In this document: positions 54,604-62,607 of the stretch, one piece after another
How the letters are laid out: each line of letters opens with the position of its first letter
Position numbering within the stretch: position 1 is the first letter of the stretch
From: Psychrobacillus sp. NEAU-3TGS
Lineage (GTDB): Bacteria > Bacillota > Bacilli > Bacillales_A > Planococcaceae
Direction: 5' to 3'
NCBI RefSeq assembly: GCF_029955155.1
Contig: NZ_JAPNOZ010000004.1
Coordinates: forward strand, 67,599-131,598
DNA: 64,000 nt
Translations under genes and position numbers: made by a program
Notes under the pieces: generated by a model
The model's input: only the letters and a program-made list of their open reading frames with translations
Databases searched by the model: none
Told to the model about the DNA's origin: nothing

Positions 54604-55886
54604 AAAGCCACATTTGAAATTGCAATTGATTTTCCCTGCTTTAAATATGAGGTTGACCAAAGAATTGCTAAGAATAAAAATAAAATTGACCCTCCCCAGT
54701 AGATGTAGGAGAAACCATATTCCAATCCTATGATCAAAAAACTAATAAATGGACCAATGGATGCCCCGAGATCCTGAGCCATTGAATATGTAGTAAGAAA
54801 TGAAACTACATTTGAGTTCTTTGAAATGTCTAAGGCAATTGCATCAACTATTGTCGTAAGCGAAGTTGCCGCAAACAAGACAAGAAAAGTAAAGAAAATC
54901 AATACAAGAATTGGTAGTTCATTAGAAATGAAACCATACGTCAAACTTGCAAAAATTAATGAGATAATTAATACAGGTACTCTTCCTTTTTTCCCATCAG
55001 ACCAAGTTCCAAAACGTACTCCTAAAAATGGTCCCCATACCCATTGAATCGATAAGATAATACCTGCTAGAAAAGTTGCACTGATCACAGTACCGAACAA
55101 GATGACACTTTCTCCATGGTTTTGCTCTATTACAGAACTTAATGTCGATATAAATATCCCTTGAAATAATAAAGTGATACAGAAACCAGTAAAAACAATT
55201 CTTCCTCTGCCTTGTTTGAGACTGTTTATAAATGAATTAACTTTAAAAATAACCTTCTTCGTATTATCTTGCTCATGATCTTTTAAAGGAGTGGTTTTAA
55301 CATATAAGAAAATCAAAGGTAGAGCTAACAGAGTAAGACTCCCGAAAATAAACGAAACAATACTTAAACCCAATATTGGCACCAGTAACCCTCCTGCTAA
55401 CATGCCTACCAAGCTTCCTAATCGATATAGTCCATTGAATAGACCAATTGATTTTCCCCTATTATTTTCTTCCGTATTAAAGGCCACAATCGATAAACCC
55501 CCAATCCTCAAAAAGGACCATGCTATACCCCATACCCCGCGGAGAATAATCCATGCTATAAATCCATTTAATATTCCATAGCCTAATGTCGTAATACTAC
55601 CTAAAATGATTGCAATTACTAAACCTGTTTTTAGAGATATCCTACTATATATCCATCCAACAATCGGATTGAAGGGCAGACGGATAAAGCGGTTAATAGA
55701 CAGGAGTACTCCAACTTGCCAAATCGAGTCGAGACCTACTTCTTTCCAATATAAGGGCAAGGCAATGTATAACATTGAATCGCCAAACAAACTTATTGCA
55801 GTGATCAAGGCAACAATCACAATTACAGACGGTTTACTTTCAGCTTTACTCGATTCGGACAATACTATCACTCCTAACTCAGCCAT
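54591..55886 (-). CDS. MFS transporter in arsenic cluster
   Basis: A major facilitator of up to 431 residues with 12 helices: SLFGDSMLYIALPLYWKEVGL, the loop GWIYSRISLKTGL, and KGRVPVLIISLIFASLTYGFI in the second half. Substrate unknown. The location suggests efflux of an arsenical, in the manner of ArsK or ArsJ, but no diagnostic motif was recognised. AGGAGTGAT lies 8 bases before a TTG at 55862, a possible true start 8 codons in. An operator-like palindrome at 55929 connects it to the MarR regulon. It is divergent from the flavin monooxygenase. Confidence 0.78.
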   Translation of the reverse strand: MAELGVIVLSESSKAESKPSVIVIVALITAISLFGDSMLYIALPLYWKEVGLDSIWQVGVLLSINRFIRLPFNPIVGWIYSRISLKTGLVIAIILGSITTLGYGILNGFIAWIILRGVWGIAWSFLRIGGLSIVAFNTEENNRGKSIGLFNGLYRLGSLVGMLAGGLLVPILGLSIVSFIFGSLTLLALPLIFLYVKTTPLKDHEQDNTKKVIFKVNSFINSLKQGRGRIVFTGFCITLLFQGIFISTLSSVIEQNHGESVILFGTVISATFLAGIILSIQWVWGPFLGVRFGTWSDGKKGRVPVLIISLIFASLTYGFISNELPILVLIFFTFLVLFAATSLTTIVDAIALDISKNSNVVSFLTTYSMAQDLGASIGPFISFLIIGLEYGFSYIYWGGSILFLFLAILWSTSYLKQGKSIAISNVALKKQ

Positions 55887-55928
55887 GAATTAACTTAAGA
55901 TTCTTACTTGTAAGGGTATGCTAATTTC

Positions 55929-55941
55929 TTGTAAATTGCAA
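55929..55941. promoter_or_regulatory. Putative MarR operator O1 (MFS gene)
   Basis: TTGTAAATTGCAA, reverse complement TTGCAATTTACAA. It differs at one base from O2 at 56071 and lies about 45 bases upstream of the MFS gene. Confidence 0.55.
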
Positions 55942-56070
55942 CTAAATATTAAATGGAATTTTTGTTTACTTTCGCTTGTGCCATTAGCCTGTAGGATATT
56001 TGAACAAGAAAAATCTCGCTTTTTTAAGGAGTATTATTATTTTGGGGTATTGTTTACACTAAAAAAATGA

Positions 56071-56083
56071 TTGCATTTTACAA
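56071..56083. promoter_or_regulatory. Putative MarR operator O2 (flavin monooxygenase gene)
   Basis: TTGCATTTTACAA, of the TTGCA-N3-TGCAA type with one mismatch in the right half. It lies in the divergent promoter region shared with the MFS gene. Confidence 0.5.
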
Positions 56084-56230
56084 ATAAATAAAGTATAAAT
56101 GTTTTAAGAGAAAAAATTCCGTCTTATTAAACATCTAAGTATTTTCCAAAATGGTGTAGCTTAAATAATGCACATGATATATTTTTTCTCTAAATTTACT
56201 TCTATTTTACAAATAAAAGGGGGTGTTAGG

Positions 56231-57286
56231 GTGAAAGGAATACTCGATACAATAGTCATTGGAGGGGGCCAGGCAGGCCTTACTTCGGGTTATCACTTAC
56301 AAAAGAGAGGACTTAGATTTCTAATATTGGAGGCAAGTGCTCAGGAAGGTGGTTCTTGGCCACTATACTACGACAGTCTTAAACTTTTCTCACCAGCAGG
56401 ATTTTCATCACTTTCAGGATTAAAATTTCCCGGAGAGAAAAATCGTTATCCTAATAGAGATGAAGTAGTTCAGTATTTAAAGGATTATAGGAGACATTTT
56501 CAATTGCCAGTTCGAACCAACCAACGCGTAGAAACCGTTGAAAAAGGTGGTGAAGGTTTTATTGTTCGTACGATGACAGGAGATATTTTTCAGGCGAGAA
56601 CCATCATTAATGCGACCGGCTCGTTTAATAATCCATTCATACCAAGTATAGCGGGGCAAGAAGAGTTTAAAGGATTAACACTTCATTCCTCCGAATACAA
56701 AAACTCGTCGCGATTTGACAATCAAAGAGTGGTGATTGTAGGACGTGGAAATTCGGCAATACAAATTGCTGTTGAACTGTCCGATGTGAGTCAGACATCA
56801 TTAGCCGTGCTTCGCCCTGTCCAGTTTGTCAAACAACGGATATGGGGTCAGGATTTGCATTTTTGGATAAAACTAATTGGCTTTGACACATTTCCATTTT
56901 GGAGATTTAAGAAAACTGCACCGAGTTCAAGTGCTGTAAACGATACCGGTAATTACAAAGAGAGATTAGAGGCTGGAAAACCGGATCAACAACCGATGTT
57001 TAAGTCCTTTTATCAAGATGGTGTTATTTGGTCAAATGGGGTAAAAGAACCGGTGGATACAATAATCTATGCAACTGGATACAGACCACAATTTCCATAT
57101 CTTGAAAAGATTGGAGCGTTGGATAATGAAGGAACGCCTACACATAAAGCAGGTATAAGCAACATTCCTGGGCTTTATTATGTAGGGTTGGAAGGACAGC
57201 GTTCCTTTGCTTCTGCTACTTTAAGAGGGGTAGGACCTGACGCACAGTATGTTGTGAAAAAAATATTGCATTATCTTTATCATTGA
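56231..57286 (+). CDS. Flavin-dependent monooxygenase (ArsO-like)
   Basis: A 351-residue FAD/NAD(P)H oxidoreductase. The FAD dinucleotide motif is VIGGGQAGLTSGYHL, followed by GGSWPLYYDSLKLFSPAGFSSL, which is typical of ArsO-type proteins. The second nucleotide motif is VVIVGRGNSAIQIAVELS, and the ATG motif is TIIYATGYRPQFPYL. ArsO genes accompany many ars operons, but the reaction is not established. The frame is open to 56168, but AAAAGGGGG precedes the GTG at 56231. It lies divergent from the MFS gene and has an operator-like site upstream. Confidence 0.82.
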   Translation: MKGILDTIVIGGGQAGLTSGYHLQKRGLRFLILEASAQEGGSWPLYYDSLKLFSPAGFSSLSGLKFPGEKNRYPNRDEVVQYLKDYRRHFQLPVRTNQRVETVEKGGEGFIVRTMTGDIFQARTIINATGSFNNPFIPSIAGQEEFKGLTLHSSEYKNSSRFDNQRVVIVGRGNSAIQIAVELSDVSQTSLAVLRPVQFVKQRIWGQDLHFWIKLIGFDTFPFWRFKKTAPSSSAVNDTGNYKERLEAGKPDQQPMFKSFYQDGVIWSNGVKEPVDTIIYATGYRPQFPYLEKIGALDNEGTPTHKAGISNIPGLYYVGLEGQRSFASATLRGVGPDAQYVVKKILHYLYH

Positions 57287-57308
57287 AATTAAATGGCAAA
57301 GTGTTAAA

Positions 57309-57333
57309 ACACTTCAATAAATGATTGAAGTGT
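57309..57333. terminator. Hairpin after ArsO-like gene
   Basis: ACACTTCAAT, loop AAATG, ATTGAAGTGT; a perfect 10-bp stem without a clear T-run, between convergent genes. Confidence 0.5.
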
Positions 57334-57347
57334 ACGGTTGATTGATA

Positions 57348-57803
57348 TTAAATTGTTTCGTTTTTCTTAAGTTCTTCTACTAACTTATTAAGTCTGTCTA
57401 TTTCTTTTTTATCTTTTCTAGCTCTGTTACTTTGGATATCATTTGATAATGAAATGAACAGTAGTGCAAGTGAATACAATGTCATAAAAGTTTGTATTTC
57501 CACAGCAGTCATTATTGATTTTGTTGTAAAGGTTACAGCAGCCATGTAAATTGATATCGGAACCGAAAATAATATTAACATTTTTGCTGAAAACCGTAGA
57601 AGCTTCAATATAGTCTTATTAAATCTATTCGGACTTGTAATTTTAATCTCGTCAAATATGTCGCTCAACATTACAGAAATAGCAAATATAGAAGCAAATA
57701 CAGTTAATCCAACCATAATACCAATTGGAACTTCAATTCGTAAGATTGCCAGAGTAAAGAAACCCGCACCAATTGATCCTAACAAAATATTTGATTTTGG
57801 CAT
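57348..57803 (-). CDS. Hypothetical four-helix membrane protein
   Basis: A 151-residue membrane protein, not recognised. Four hydrophobic segments: GSIGAGFFTLAILRIEV, GIMVGLTVFASIFAISVML, LLRFSAKMLILFSVPISIYMAAV and FMTLYSLALLFISLS. It ends in a charged, heptad-like tail (RARKDKKEIDRLNKLVEELKK) that could form a short coiled coil. It lies between the ArsO-like gene and marR on the opposite strand and has no MarR-type palindrome upstream, so it may not belong to the same response. Confidence 0.65.
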   Translation of the reverse strand: MPKSNILLGSIGAGFFTLAILRIEVPIGIMVGLTVFASIFAISVMLSDIFDEIKITSPNRFNKTILKLLRFSAKMLILFSVPISIYMAAVTFTTKSIMTAVEIQTFMTLYSLALLFISLSNDIQSNRARKDKKEIDRLNKLVEELKKNETI

Positions 57804-57944
57804 CTAAATTCAATCCAATCATTTTCTTCTAATGTTACCACTATTATCAAATGAAGTTATAGTAAGATTTTAGTAAAAATAATAGAATTCAATTGATCAA
57901 ACTAATAGTGAAAATGGTTTTTAATGAAATTTTAATGTTATTTG

Positions 57945-57957
57945 TTGCACGTTGCAA
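57945..57957. promoter_or_regulatory. Putative MarR operator O3 (marR autoregulation)
   Basis: TTGCA-CGT-TGCAA, a perfect 5+5 palindrome 35 bases before the marR ATG. Confidence 0.6.
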
Positions 57958-57992
57958 GTAAATGGTGTATACCTTATATAAGAGGTGAGATC

Positions 57993-58439
57993 ATGGAAAA
58001 CAAACGTGAGCTATTTCAAGTACTTACTCGTAGGTTCGGACTCCTTAATAAAAATTGTTGTTCAATTGGAGCCGTGGATATATCATCCGTACAAAGTCAC
58101 ATTCTTTATGAAATAGATAAACAAACATCACCATCCATGCAACAAATTGCAGAGGCGATAGCAATGGATATAACGACTTTTAGTCGACAAATACAGACGC
58201 TCATTAAAATGGAATTAGTAAAGAAAACACCTTCCTCAGCAGACAAAAGGGTATCTATTTTATCTCTTACAGTACAAGGTAAATTTGTTGCTACGACCAT
58301 TGACGAATCGATGAATGCTTATTTAGAGGAAGTATTCTCGCATATGAACGAATTTGAAAGAGAAACAGTTATTCGTTCTATAAAATTATTAAATCAAGCT
58401 ATGTCCAAATCAAGTGTTTGCTGTACGCCTTTACTTTAA
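57993..58439 (+). CDS. MarR family regulator with terminal Cys-Cys pairs
   Basis: A 148-residue winged-helix regulator. Its MarR core is ISSVQSHILYEIDKQTSPSMQQIAEAIAMDITTFSRQIQTLIKMELVKKTPSSADKRVSILSLTVQG, with the DKR wing typical of the family. Unusually there are vicinal cysteines near both ends: Cys22-Cys23 (LLNKNCCSIG) and Cys143-Cys144 (SSVCCTPLL). These could bind As(III) or act as a thiol switch across the dimer. The open frame begins at 57942, but GAGGTGAGAT precedes the ATG at 57993. Operator-like palindromes lie before it and before three neighbours. Confidence 0.85.
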   Translation: MENKRELFQVLTRRFGLLNKNCCSIGAVDISSVQSHILYEIDKQTSPSMQQIAEAIAMDITTFSRQIQTLIKMELVKKTPSSADKRVSILSLTVQGKFVATTIDESMNAYLEEVFSHMNEFERETVIRSIKLLNQAMSKSSVCCTPLL

Positions 58440-58475
58440 GCAAGAGTATGTCTTGCTTAAAAAAATACTAATTAC

Positions 58476-58488
58476 TTGCATAATGCAA
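58476..58488. promoter_or_regulatory. Putative MarR operator O4 (second flavoprotein)
   Basis: TTGCA-TAA-TGCAA, a perfect 5+5 palindrome (13 bases) 57 bases upstream of the flavoprotein ATG, in the marR-flavoprotein gap. Confidence 0.6.
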
Positions 58489-58544
58489 TTAATTAGAACA
58501 TTAATACTGGTAATACAACAACAAAATTTTATGGAGGTATTAGT

Positions 58545-59921
58545 ATGAATACTATTGAATTGAAACAAGTAAAGACTGGCGGTTGCTGTGTACCTGCTGC
58601 AAAGACAAATATAGATTTTGTAAAATCTACAAACAAGGAATTACCGATAGCAATTATAGGTGCTGGCCCTGTAGGTTTAGCAGCGGCTGCCCATCTAGCT
58701 AATATTGATGAACGTTTTATACTACTTGAGTCTGGTGATCGTGTTGGAAGTAATATTCTAAACTGGGGACATGTGCGGTTATTTTCACCATGGCAATACA
58801 ACATCGATAAGATTGCGAAAAAAATTCTAGAAAAACACAGCTGGAATGCACCATCCTTGGATCAATTACCTTTAGGTAAAGAGTTAGTTAATGAATATTT
58901 GGAGCCTTTATCGAAATTACCTGAAATAAAACCTTTTTTATCACTGAATACAAAAGTTGTTTCCATAAGTAAAAAAGGTTTAGATAAAATGAAAACTGCT
59001 AATCGTGACAATTCCCCCTTTGTTTTGTACCTTGAACAAAATGGGTTATCAAAAAGAATAGAAGTAAGGGCAGTTATAGATGCGACTGGAACTTGGTCCC
59101 ACCCTAATCCAATTAATGCTGATAGTATTTGGACAAAAGAAGAAATTGAATTAAAACAACATGTTTATTATGGTATTCCTAATATTGAGGGGGAGCATAA
59201 AGAAAGATACAAAGGCAAACGAGTTGCTGTTGTAGGTGGTGGTCATTCAGCAATTAACACGATATTAGAATTATCACAGCTTGATAATATAGATATTACA
59301 TGGATTATTCGAAAGAAAAATGTAGAGGATGCATACGGTGGAGAAGATAAAGATGCTCTTAAAGCAAGAGGTGAGTTAGGCAGCCGTATACATCAATTAG
59401 TTGATGCTGGTCAAATCAAAGTATATACTCCTTTTCATATTCACCAACTAACAAAGACCAACGATGGTATTGGAATAACTGGAGACTCGAATGGTAGCAA
59501 AATTACTCTACCTCCAGTAGATGAAATCATTGCAAATACAGGTAGCCGTCCTGACTTTTCATTTATAAGAGAAATCAGACTAAGTATAGATAGTGCTACA
59601 GAAAGCGTTGAAGCTCTTGCTCCTTTAATTGATCCAAACCTTCACAGTTGCGGAACAGTACGACCTCATGGTGAAGAAGTATTAAGACAACCTGAAAAAG
59701 ATTATTATATTGTTGGAATGAAAAGTTATGGTAGGGCTCCAACATTCTTAATGGCGACTGGTTATGAACAAGTTAGATCCATTGTGGCTCATCTTTCGGG
59801 TGATTTTGAATCAGCAAATAAGGTAGAACTTGAATTGCCTGAAACTGGTGTATGTAGTATTAATTTAACTCAACAAAATTCTAATCAATCATGTTGCGGA
59901 ATGGAAGCATCTAAATGTTAG
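58545..59921 (+). CDS. FAD/NAD(P)-binding flavoprotein with terminal Cys-Cys pairs
   Basis: A 458-residue flavoprotein of the flavin monooxygenase/disulfide-reductase superfamily. FAD motif IAIIGAGPVGLAAAAHLAN at about residue 34, then GSNILNWGHVRLFSPWQYN; NAD(P) motif RVAVVGGGHSAINTILELS at about residue 223. Vicinal cysteines flank the enzyme: Cys14-Cys15 (KTGGCCVPA) and Cys450-Cys451 plus Cys458 at the very C-terminus (QSCCGMEASKC). C-terminal Cys pairs recall mercuric reductase. An arsenical or thiol substrate is plausible but unproven. The ribosome site ATGGAGGTATT is strong. Confidence 0.8.
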   Translation: MNTIELKQVKTGGCCVPAAKTNIDFVKSTNKELPIAIIGAGPVGLAAAAHLANIDERFILLESGDRVGSNILNWGHVRLFSPWQYNIDKIAKKILEKHSWNAPSLDQLPLGKELVNEYLEPLSKLPEIKPFLSLNTKVVSISKKGLDKMKTANRDNSPFVLYLEQNGLSKRIEVRAVIDATGTWSHPNPINADSIWTKEEIELKQHVYYGIPNIEGEHKERYKGKRVAVVGGGHSAINTILELSQLDNIDITWIIRKKNVEDAYGGEDKDALKARGELGSRIHQLVDAGQIKVYTPFHIHQLTKTNDGIGITGDSNGSKITLPPVDEIIANTGSRPDFSFIREIRLSIDSATESVEALAPLIDPNLHSCGTVRPHGEEVLRQPEKDYYIVGMKSYGRAPTFLMATGYEQVRSIVAHLSGDFESANKVELELPETGVCSINLTQQNSNQSCCGMEASKC

Positions 59922-59933
59922 AGGTGAAGCAAC

Positions 59934-60158
59934 GTGACTGTAAATAATAGTGCTAATTTATCTAAAGAATACTTTATTTCCTACCTAAAACTGGTTATGG
60001 AATCCAGATCTTATTCTCTAGAACAAGCGCAAACTTATATGTTTAACAACTTTTTTAGAAAAAGTAATGACATTTACGGCAAAGACAGTTACCGCAATTT
60101 CTTGCAGTCAATTGAGGTATTAAAGGAAGAAAGAGTTTCTCAGCCAATGCAAAGATAA
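59934..60158 (+). CDS. Small hypothetical protein (74 residues)
   Basis: Starts at a GTG preceded by GAGGTGAAGCAAC, 12 bases after the flavoprotein stop, so it is probably co-transcribed and coupled. The sequence is helical and polar (NLSKEYFISYLKLVMESRSYSLEQAQTYMFNNFF) with no cysteines and no known domain. It is the last gene before a terminator and may be an accessory subunit of the flavoprotein. Confidence 0.6.
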   Translation: MTVNNSANLSKEYFISYLKLVMESRSYSLEQAQTYMFNNFFRKSNDIYGKDSYRNFLQSIEVLKEERVSQPMQR

Positions 60159-60225
60159 AAGTGACAGTATATAATATTATTAGGCTATGTTAAAGGTAAA
60201 GGGTGAATTAAATATTCGAATTATA

Positions 60226-60265
60226 AAATGAGCTTGGAAATGTATCTCCAAGCTCATTGTATTTT
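60226..60265 (+). terminator. Terminator of marR regulon flavoprotein operon
   Basis: AATGAGCTTGG, loop, CCAAGCTCATT, then GTATTTTGTT; an 11-bp perfect stem. Confidence 0.75.
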
Positions 60266-60277
60266 GTTGTCCTTTTT

Positions 60278-60300
60278 TTACTAAAGCACCCGTTAGCTTA
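60278..60300. repeat. Dispersed repeat copy
   Basis: ACTAAAGCACCCGTTAGCTT, the first copy seen after 42.8 kb; none was noticed between 42.9 and 60.2 kb. Confidence 0.6.
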
Positions 60301-60442
60301 ATAAAGATCCTTCTGTAATTCCATTCGTTACTCTTTATTTGGAAAAAGAAATTGTTTTATTTACATATGATGTATCCTTTATCTCCTTTAATAAAAGATA
60401 CAGGGTCTATAACATTTTTATATGGCGGTTTTATCTGCGTAT

Positions 60443-60604
60443 TTAGACTTCCATGTTATTACTAGTAAAAATAAATATCAGTTTTCTTTGAGTCTTTTTT
60501 AACACGTTTAAAGCTTCTTTAAATAAAGCAATATACGGACAATGTGGTTTAAATGGAAGTTTCATTAACAATTCAAGGTCATGCTCAGAAACCTTGATCA
60601 ACAT
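60443..60604 (-). pseudogene. Possible gene remnant (53 codons)
   Basis: An open frame reading LIKVSEHDLELLMKLPFKPH and CPYIALFKEALNVLKKTQRK. It has protein-like composition but no ribosome site, and upstream codons in frame (NFEYFVNKYVP) are also protein-like until a stop. It may be the tail of a decayed gene. Low confidence. Confidence 0.25.
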
Positions 60605-60784
60605 AGGAACGTATTTATTTACGAAATATTCAAAATTACCCGATTATATTATTGGCATATCGAACATTCCTTTTCGTTTCGTTATGCGACCCTTGGTTCC
60701 GTTTTGCGATAAGTAAAAAGAACCCACCCAATATGGGAAGGTCCTTTGAATAATTCTTTTGAAGTCTAAAGATACTTGTACGAA

Positions 60785-60952
60785 TCATTTTTTTTGCATT
60801 TCATTTGCAATCATCTTGCCAACAGAAGCTATATCACCTTTTACCTCTCTAATATATTCTGATAAAATTAGCTGTTTTCTTGGTAGATTAAAGAATTGTC
60901 TTTGGTTTGCTTCCAATCTTACTTTTTCGGCCGAAAATACTGCTTTTGGCAT
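60785..60952 (-). CDS. Small protein paired with the Ntn-hydrolase-like gene (55 residues)
   Basis: ATG at 60952, eight bases after GGAGGAAT and two bases after the stop of the larger gene, so translation is probably coupled. The sequence is basic and helical: VFSAEKVRLEANQRQFFNLP, RKQLILSEYIREVKGDIASV, GKMIANEMQKK. No known domain or membrane helix. The excellent ribosome site and tight spacing argue that it is real and works with the upstream product. Confidence 0.65.
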   Translation of the reverse strand: MPKAVFSAEKVRLEANQRQFFNLPRKQLILSEYIREVKGDIASVGKMIANEMQKK

Positions 60953-60954
60953 AG

Positions 60955-62247
60955 TTATTCCTCCTTAGCATAATTTTGAAAGAATTGATGATTAAACTCT
61001 GGACTAAAATAATGCTTACGTCTTATCCATACAAAACCATCTCCTTTAGTGATAACTGCTACATCAATGGGACCTCCAACCGTTTCCGCATCCATTGTGA
61101 CTTTTCGTTTGAAAGATGTTAAGTTGACAAGTGCTTCAGCCATCGCAGCTAATTCTTCTTTAGGTAAAACATCTAAGATTTGCATTACAGGCTCTGTAAA
61201 ATACTTTTCTTGAAAATCATTAAGACTTTCGGATATAGACATTAGTAAGGTATCGTGATGCTCTTCCTTAACTTTTTCCCAATCATCTACTTTTGATTCA
61301 TCAATTAAATCGTCTATATAATCTAAATGTTGACTGATTCCTGCAGAAAAAAACTGTAAAATTGCATTACGTAATGAAGGTTCAATACCATTCATAAATG
61401 AATGAACCATTTCTTTTTGTGCAAATGGTCTCATAGCTGCAGTAATATGATTTTCGTCATTTACAGAACCAATTTTAATAGCTGGTCTTTCAATATACTT
61501 TAATTCTTGAAAAATAATTCCTTCAATATAGAATTCATAAAGACTTGGAAAGATCTCTTCTTCACCATATCCCGAAATAACTAACCCTGTAAATGAGTCA
61601 GAAAATATTTCCTTTTGAATTAACAAACCAGTATATGTACTCATTAAATTGATAAGATCCTCATCTATTTGGAAATTTACTGCCTCTTCAATAATTTCTT
61701 TAACAATAGAGTTGTAATTTTCTTGTATCTTTTCTAAGAAGCCGTCTTGTGTTATAGCATTCTTTTCAGTGTCAATCTTACTAATTTTTTGTCTTAATAC
61801 ATCTTTCAATACCTCAGATACATATGCTTCTTCAATTACTTCACCATTATTTATAAATCGATTTATTTCATTTGTTACTTCATTACCTAATATGTTGTTC
61901 AATGCGTTATTGCATATTCTTCCAACCAAAATTTGTTCTGCCGCATCATTGTAAAAACGAACATCACTTACAATAAAATCCAAAAAGTCATCGACATATT
62001 CTTTTATAGTATCAAATCTGTCTTTTTGAAGTTTTTTTCTGTAACTTTTTATTATTATTTCCCAAGGCACTCCCATAAATTCAGCACTACCGTATATCAT
62101 TACCCCTACAGGATGATATTTGGAAAGCGAAAACAATTTATTAGCAGAGTTATACACTTTTTGATTAACGTCAGAACCGATTGTAACCGCACTATCTGCA
62201 GCTAAAGCTACACCCATTTTGTTTAAAATACCTATTTCTGCTGTCAT
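60955..62247 (-). CDS. Proteasome-like Ntn-hydrolase homologue with long C-terminal extension
   Basis: A 430-residue protein. After Met1, Thr2 is followed by EIGILNKMGVALAADSAVTIG, with Asp exactly 16 residues after Thr2. This is the Thr1-Asp17 spacing of proteasome beta subunits and HslV. A lysine follows in NSANKLFSLSKYHPVGVMIYG, near the Lys33 position. The first 60 residues thus read like an active Ntn threonine hydrolase. The remaining 370 residues are acidic and helical, unlike HslV (about 175 residues) and unlike Anbu. No signal peptide. A 55-residue gene follows directly. Function unknown; the Ntn assignment is inference from motif spacing. Confidence 0.65.
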   Translation of the reverse strand: MTAEIGILNKMGVALAADSAVTIGSDVNQKVYNSANKLFSLSKYHPVGVMIYGSAEFMGVPWEIIIKSYRKKLQKDRFDTIKEYVDDFLDFIVSDVRFYNDAAEQILVGRICNNALNNILGNEVTNEINRFINNGEVIEEAYVSEVLKDVLRQKISKIDTEKNAITQDGFLEKIQENYNSIVKEIIEEAVNFQIDEDLINLMSTYTGLLIQKEIFSDSFTGLVISGYGEEEIFPSLYEFYIEGIIFQELKYIERPAIKIGSVNDENHITAAMRPFAQKEMVHSFMNGIEPSLRNAILQFFSAGISQHLDYIDDLIDESKVDDWEKVKEEHHDTLLMSISESLNDFQEKYFTEPVMQILDVLPKEELAAMAEALVNLTSFKRKVTMDAETVGGPIDVAVITKGDGFVWIRRKHYFSPEFNHQFFQNYAKEE

Positions 62248-62426
62248 TTACTCTACCCCTTTATAATTAAAATACAAATAATACTATTCGACCTTTTATT
62301 TTAGAATCCTTCCAAAATTAGAAAATTTATTAGTATTATTTGAGGGTTGTGTTATAAATGCAATTTTACGCAAATGCAATACATAAAAGCTTATAGTTAA
62401 AAAATGAAACGCCTTTCTATCTAGAG

Positions 62427-62478
62427 TATAATTAAATACCTACAGGAGGAATATCAAATGCAATTATTCGCATGTTAG
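62427..62478 (+). other. Orphan promoter-like, ribosome site and 6-codon frame
   Basis: TATAAT, 11 bases, AGGAGG, 8 bases, ATG, then MQLFAC and TAG. It is either a minimal leader peptide or the surviving start of a lost gene. Confidence 0.35.
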
Positions 62479-62578
62479 CCTAAGTGAAAGGTTTTACAAT
62501 ATCTTTGCTCATACAAATTTACTTTACATATATTATTCCACAATCTGGCCAGATTGTTGAACACAAGTTAAGCAACAC

Positions 62579-62607
62579 TCTTCAACTAACCTGCCGCGTT
62601 AGTTCAA
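62579..62607. repeat. Dispersed repeat copy, variant
   Basis: CTTCAACTAACCTGCCGCGT then TAGTTCAATAAG, related to the copies at 42737 and 38428. Confidence 0.55.

Larger units (their letters stand above)
60159..60784. other. 626-base stretch after the arsenic region
   Basis: Contains the terminator at 60226, a dispersed repeat copy at 60278-60300 (CTAAAGCACCCGTTAGCTTA) and a possible gene remnant at 60443-60604. The rest is AT-rich without signal. Confidence 0.45.
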
